A DNA stretch of 64,000 bases from NCBI GenBank assembly GCA_900313675.1, contig OMSO01000001.1:1-64000 (forward strand), in the 5' to 3' direction. Below, one piece after another: positions 63,337 through 64,000 of this stretch (position 1 is the first letter of the stretch; every line of letters begins with the position of its first letter). The notes beneath the pieces were generated by a model, which saw only the letters and a list, made by a program, of their open reading frames with translations, was not told where the DNA came from and made no database searches. The translations under genes and the position numbers were made by a program. The stretch is from an uncultured Fibrobacter sp. (lineage in GTDB: Bacteria > Fibrobacterota > Fibrobacteria > Fibrobacterales > Fibrobacteraceae).

Positions 63337-64000
63337 ATTATCCTGTTTTTCCAGCTTCTCTAGAATGCTTTCGCCGGAGCGCTTGCGGCCAAGCATCAGC
63401 GCAGACGTAGCCGCCGCATAAAGGGCGCAGGCGTTCTTGTAGTGGGTATTCTGGCGGAACTTGGCGTAATCGGCGGCAGAGTTGTTGTGGATCATGAACG
63501 CCCAGTCCGAAGCCTGGAAAAGCACCAGTTCGCGGGCCACCTGGTCGTAACAGCGTTTCAAGAAAGATGCCATCGCCTTGGGAGCTTTGTTCTGCCTGAT
63601 TTTCAGGTCATTCATCATGCCCCGCATCTTGAAAAACAGTGGATAGGCCCAGCTCACCTCGTCGTTCATCCAGACTTCGCCAAAGCCGCCCTCGCCCCAA
63701 GATGAAAAGATGGGGTCATGAATATCTGGATCTGGAGAGCTTTGCATGGTGTCTTCTAGAGAGGCCATTTCCACTACGCGGGAACTGGCGGCCCGCTCGA
63801 ACAGTTTTTCGATGAACAGGGGACCTTCGAACCACCAGTGTCCAAAAAGTTCGGCGTCGTAAGGGCACAAGATGGAGACCTTGTTGCCATCCATCTGGGG
63901 CAAGAGTTCGGTAACGGTCGCTTCACGGTTCGCCACAAAGAGGCGGGCGTGATCTTCTACCAGGCGGAGCGCATTCCAGGGGCGGTAAATCTGCTTGTCT
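63307..64000 (-). CDS. GH57-family 1,4-alpha-glucan branching enzyme / DUF1957 C-terminal part (partial)
   Basis: The last ~230 residues of a GH57 protein that runs beyond the window edge. YRPWNALRLVEDHARLFV, then SILCPYDAELFGHWWFEGPL (catalytic-region Asp), EGGFGEVWMNDEVSWAYPLF and a DUF1957-type helical domain (ARELVLFQASDWAFMI). Likely branching enzyme, fitting the glucan pathway of the maltokinase. The upstream GTG read as a start inside the window is not the true start. Confidence 0.9.
   Translation of the reverse strand, partial: DKQIYRPWNALRLVEDHARLFVANREATVTELLPQMDGNKVSILCPYDAELFGHWWFEGPLFIEKLFERAASSRVVEMASLEDTMQSSPDPDIHDPIFSSWGEGGFGEVWMNDEVSWAYPLFFKMRGMMNDLKIRQNKAPKAMASFLKRCYDQVARELVLFQASDWAFMIHNNSAADYAKFRQNTHYKNACALYAAATSALMLGRKRSGESILEKLEKQDNLFPWIGELD

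Overview
The window looks like a chromosomal segment of a Fibrobacter-type bacterium (Fibrobacterota). This is inferred from Ser-rich linkers in secreted proteins, a C-terminal sorting domain of type IX secretion style, a tandem-duplicated UvrA, an OmpA protein with thrombospondin type-3-like repeats, and -10 boxes that are almost always TATATT. No rRNA gene or species marker is present, so the genus is an inference.

Layout. 0.1-14.4 kb is core genome: OmpA-like porin, RadC, a gluzincin metalloprotease, YchF, a SUMF1/FGE-domain lipoprotein-like operon, and a 1757-residue double UvrA. 14.5-36.5 kb is a defence island built of modules: AAA/DUF4143 ATPase, HigBA, an interrupted RhuM gene, AbiEi/AbiEii, a cyclase-like/DUF2971 cluster, RloA-RloB plus a KTSC protein, a Gabija-type GajA/GajB pair, a lone AAA ATPase and a 908-residue SIR2 protein. 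The modules are separated by seven same-orientation copies of a structured repeat (39-203 bp; GCGTT...AACGC ends, internal hairpins with compensatory changes). Three of these copies directly follow decayed 3' ends of RloA-like genes. 36.5-45.7 kb is a surface-polysaccharide operon on the minus strand: PglC-type initiating transferase, GNAT acetyltransferase, four glycosyltransferases, Wzy, Wzx and a pyruvyltransferase. 45.8-51.3 kb is a second accessory zone: BrnT/BrnA-like, RelB/YafQ, RhuM, Rpn-type nuclease and an amber-interrupted ORF6N gene. It ends at tRNA-Ala(CGC). 51.8-64 kb is core again: fused siroheme decarboxylase, sugar nucleotidyltransferase, GuaB, TM2 protein, RdgB, VanX-type dipeptidase, a TonB-dependent-receptor-like protein, a secreted ubiquitin, a nitrilase-family amidase, maltokinase and a GH57 enzyme cut by the window end.

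Most striking observations. (1) 59505-60254 encodes a signal peptide, then a 76-residue ubiquitin (59/76 identical to human ubiquitin by my alignment), then eight Ser-rich octapeptides and a sorting-type C-terminal domain. The predicted signal-peptidase cut falls exactly before ubiquitin Met1. (2) The structured repeat that delimits the defence modules. (3) Perfect or near-perfect DNA palindromes at the equivalent position inside three RhuM/ORF6N-family genes, plus an array of four palindromes upstream of one of them; one of the four shares a 13-bp core with the palindrome in another family member. (4) A compact small-RNA unit with consensus promoter and terminator at the left edge of the island. 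(5) Accessory genes repeatedly use TTGACN-N17-TATATT promoters.
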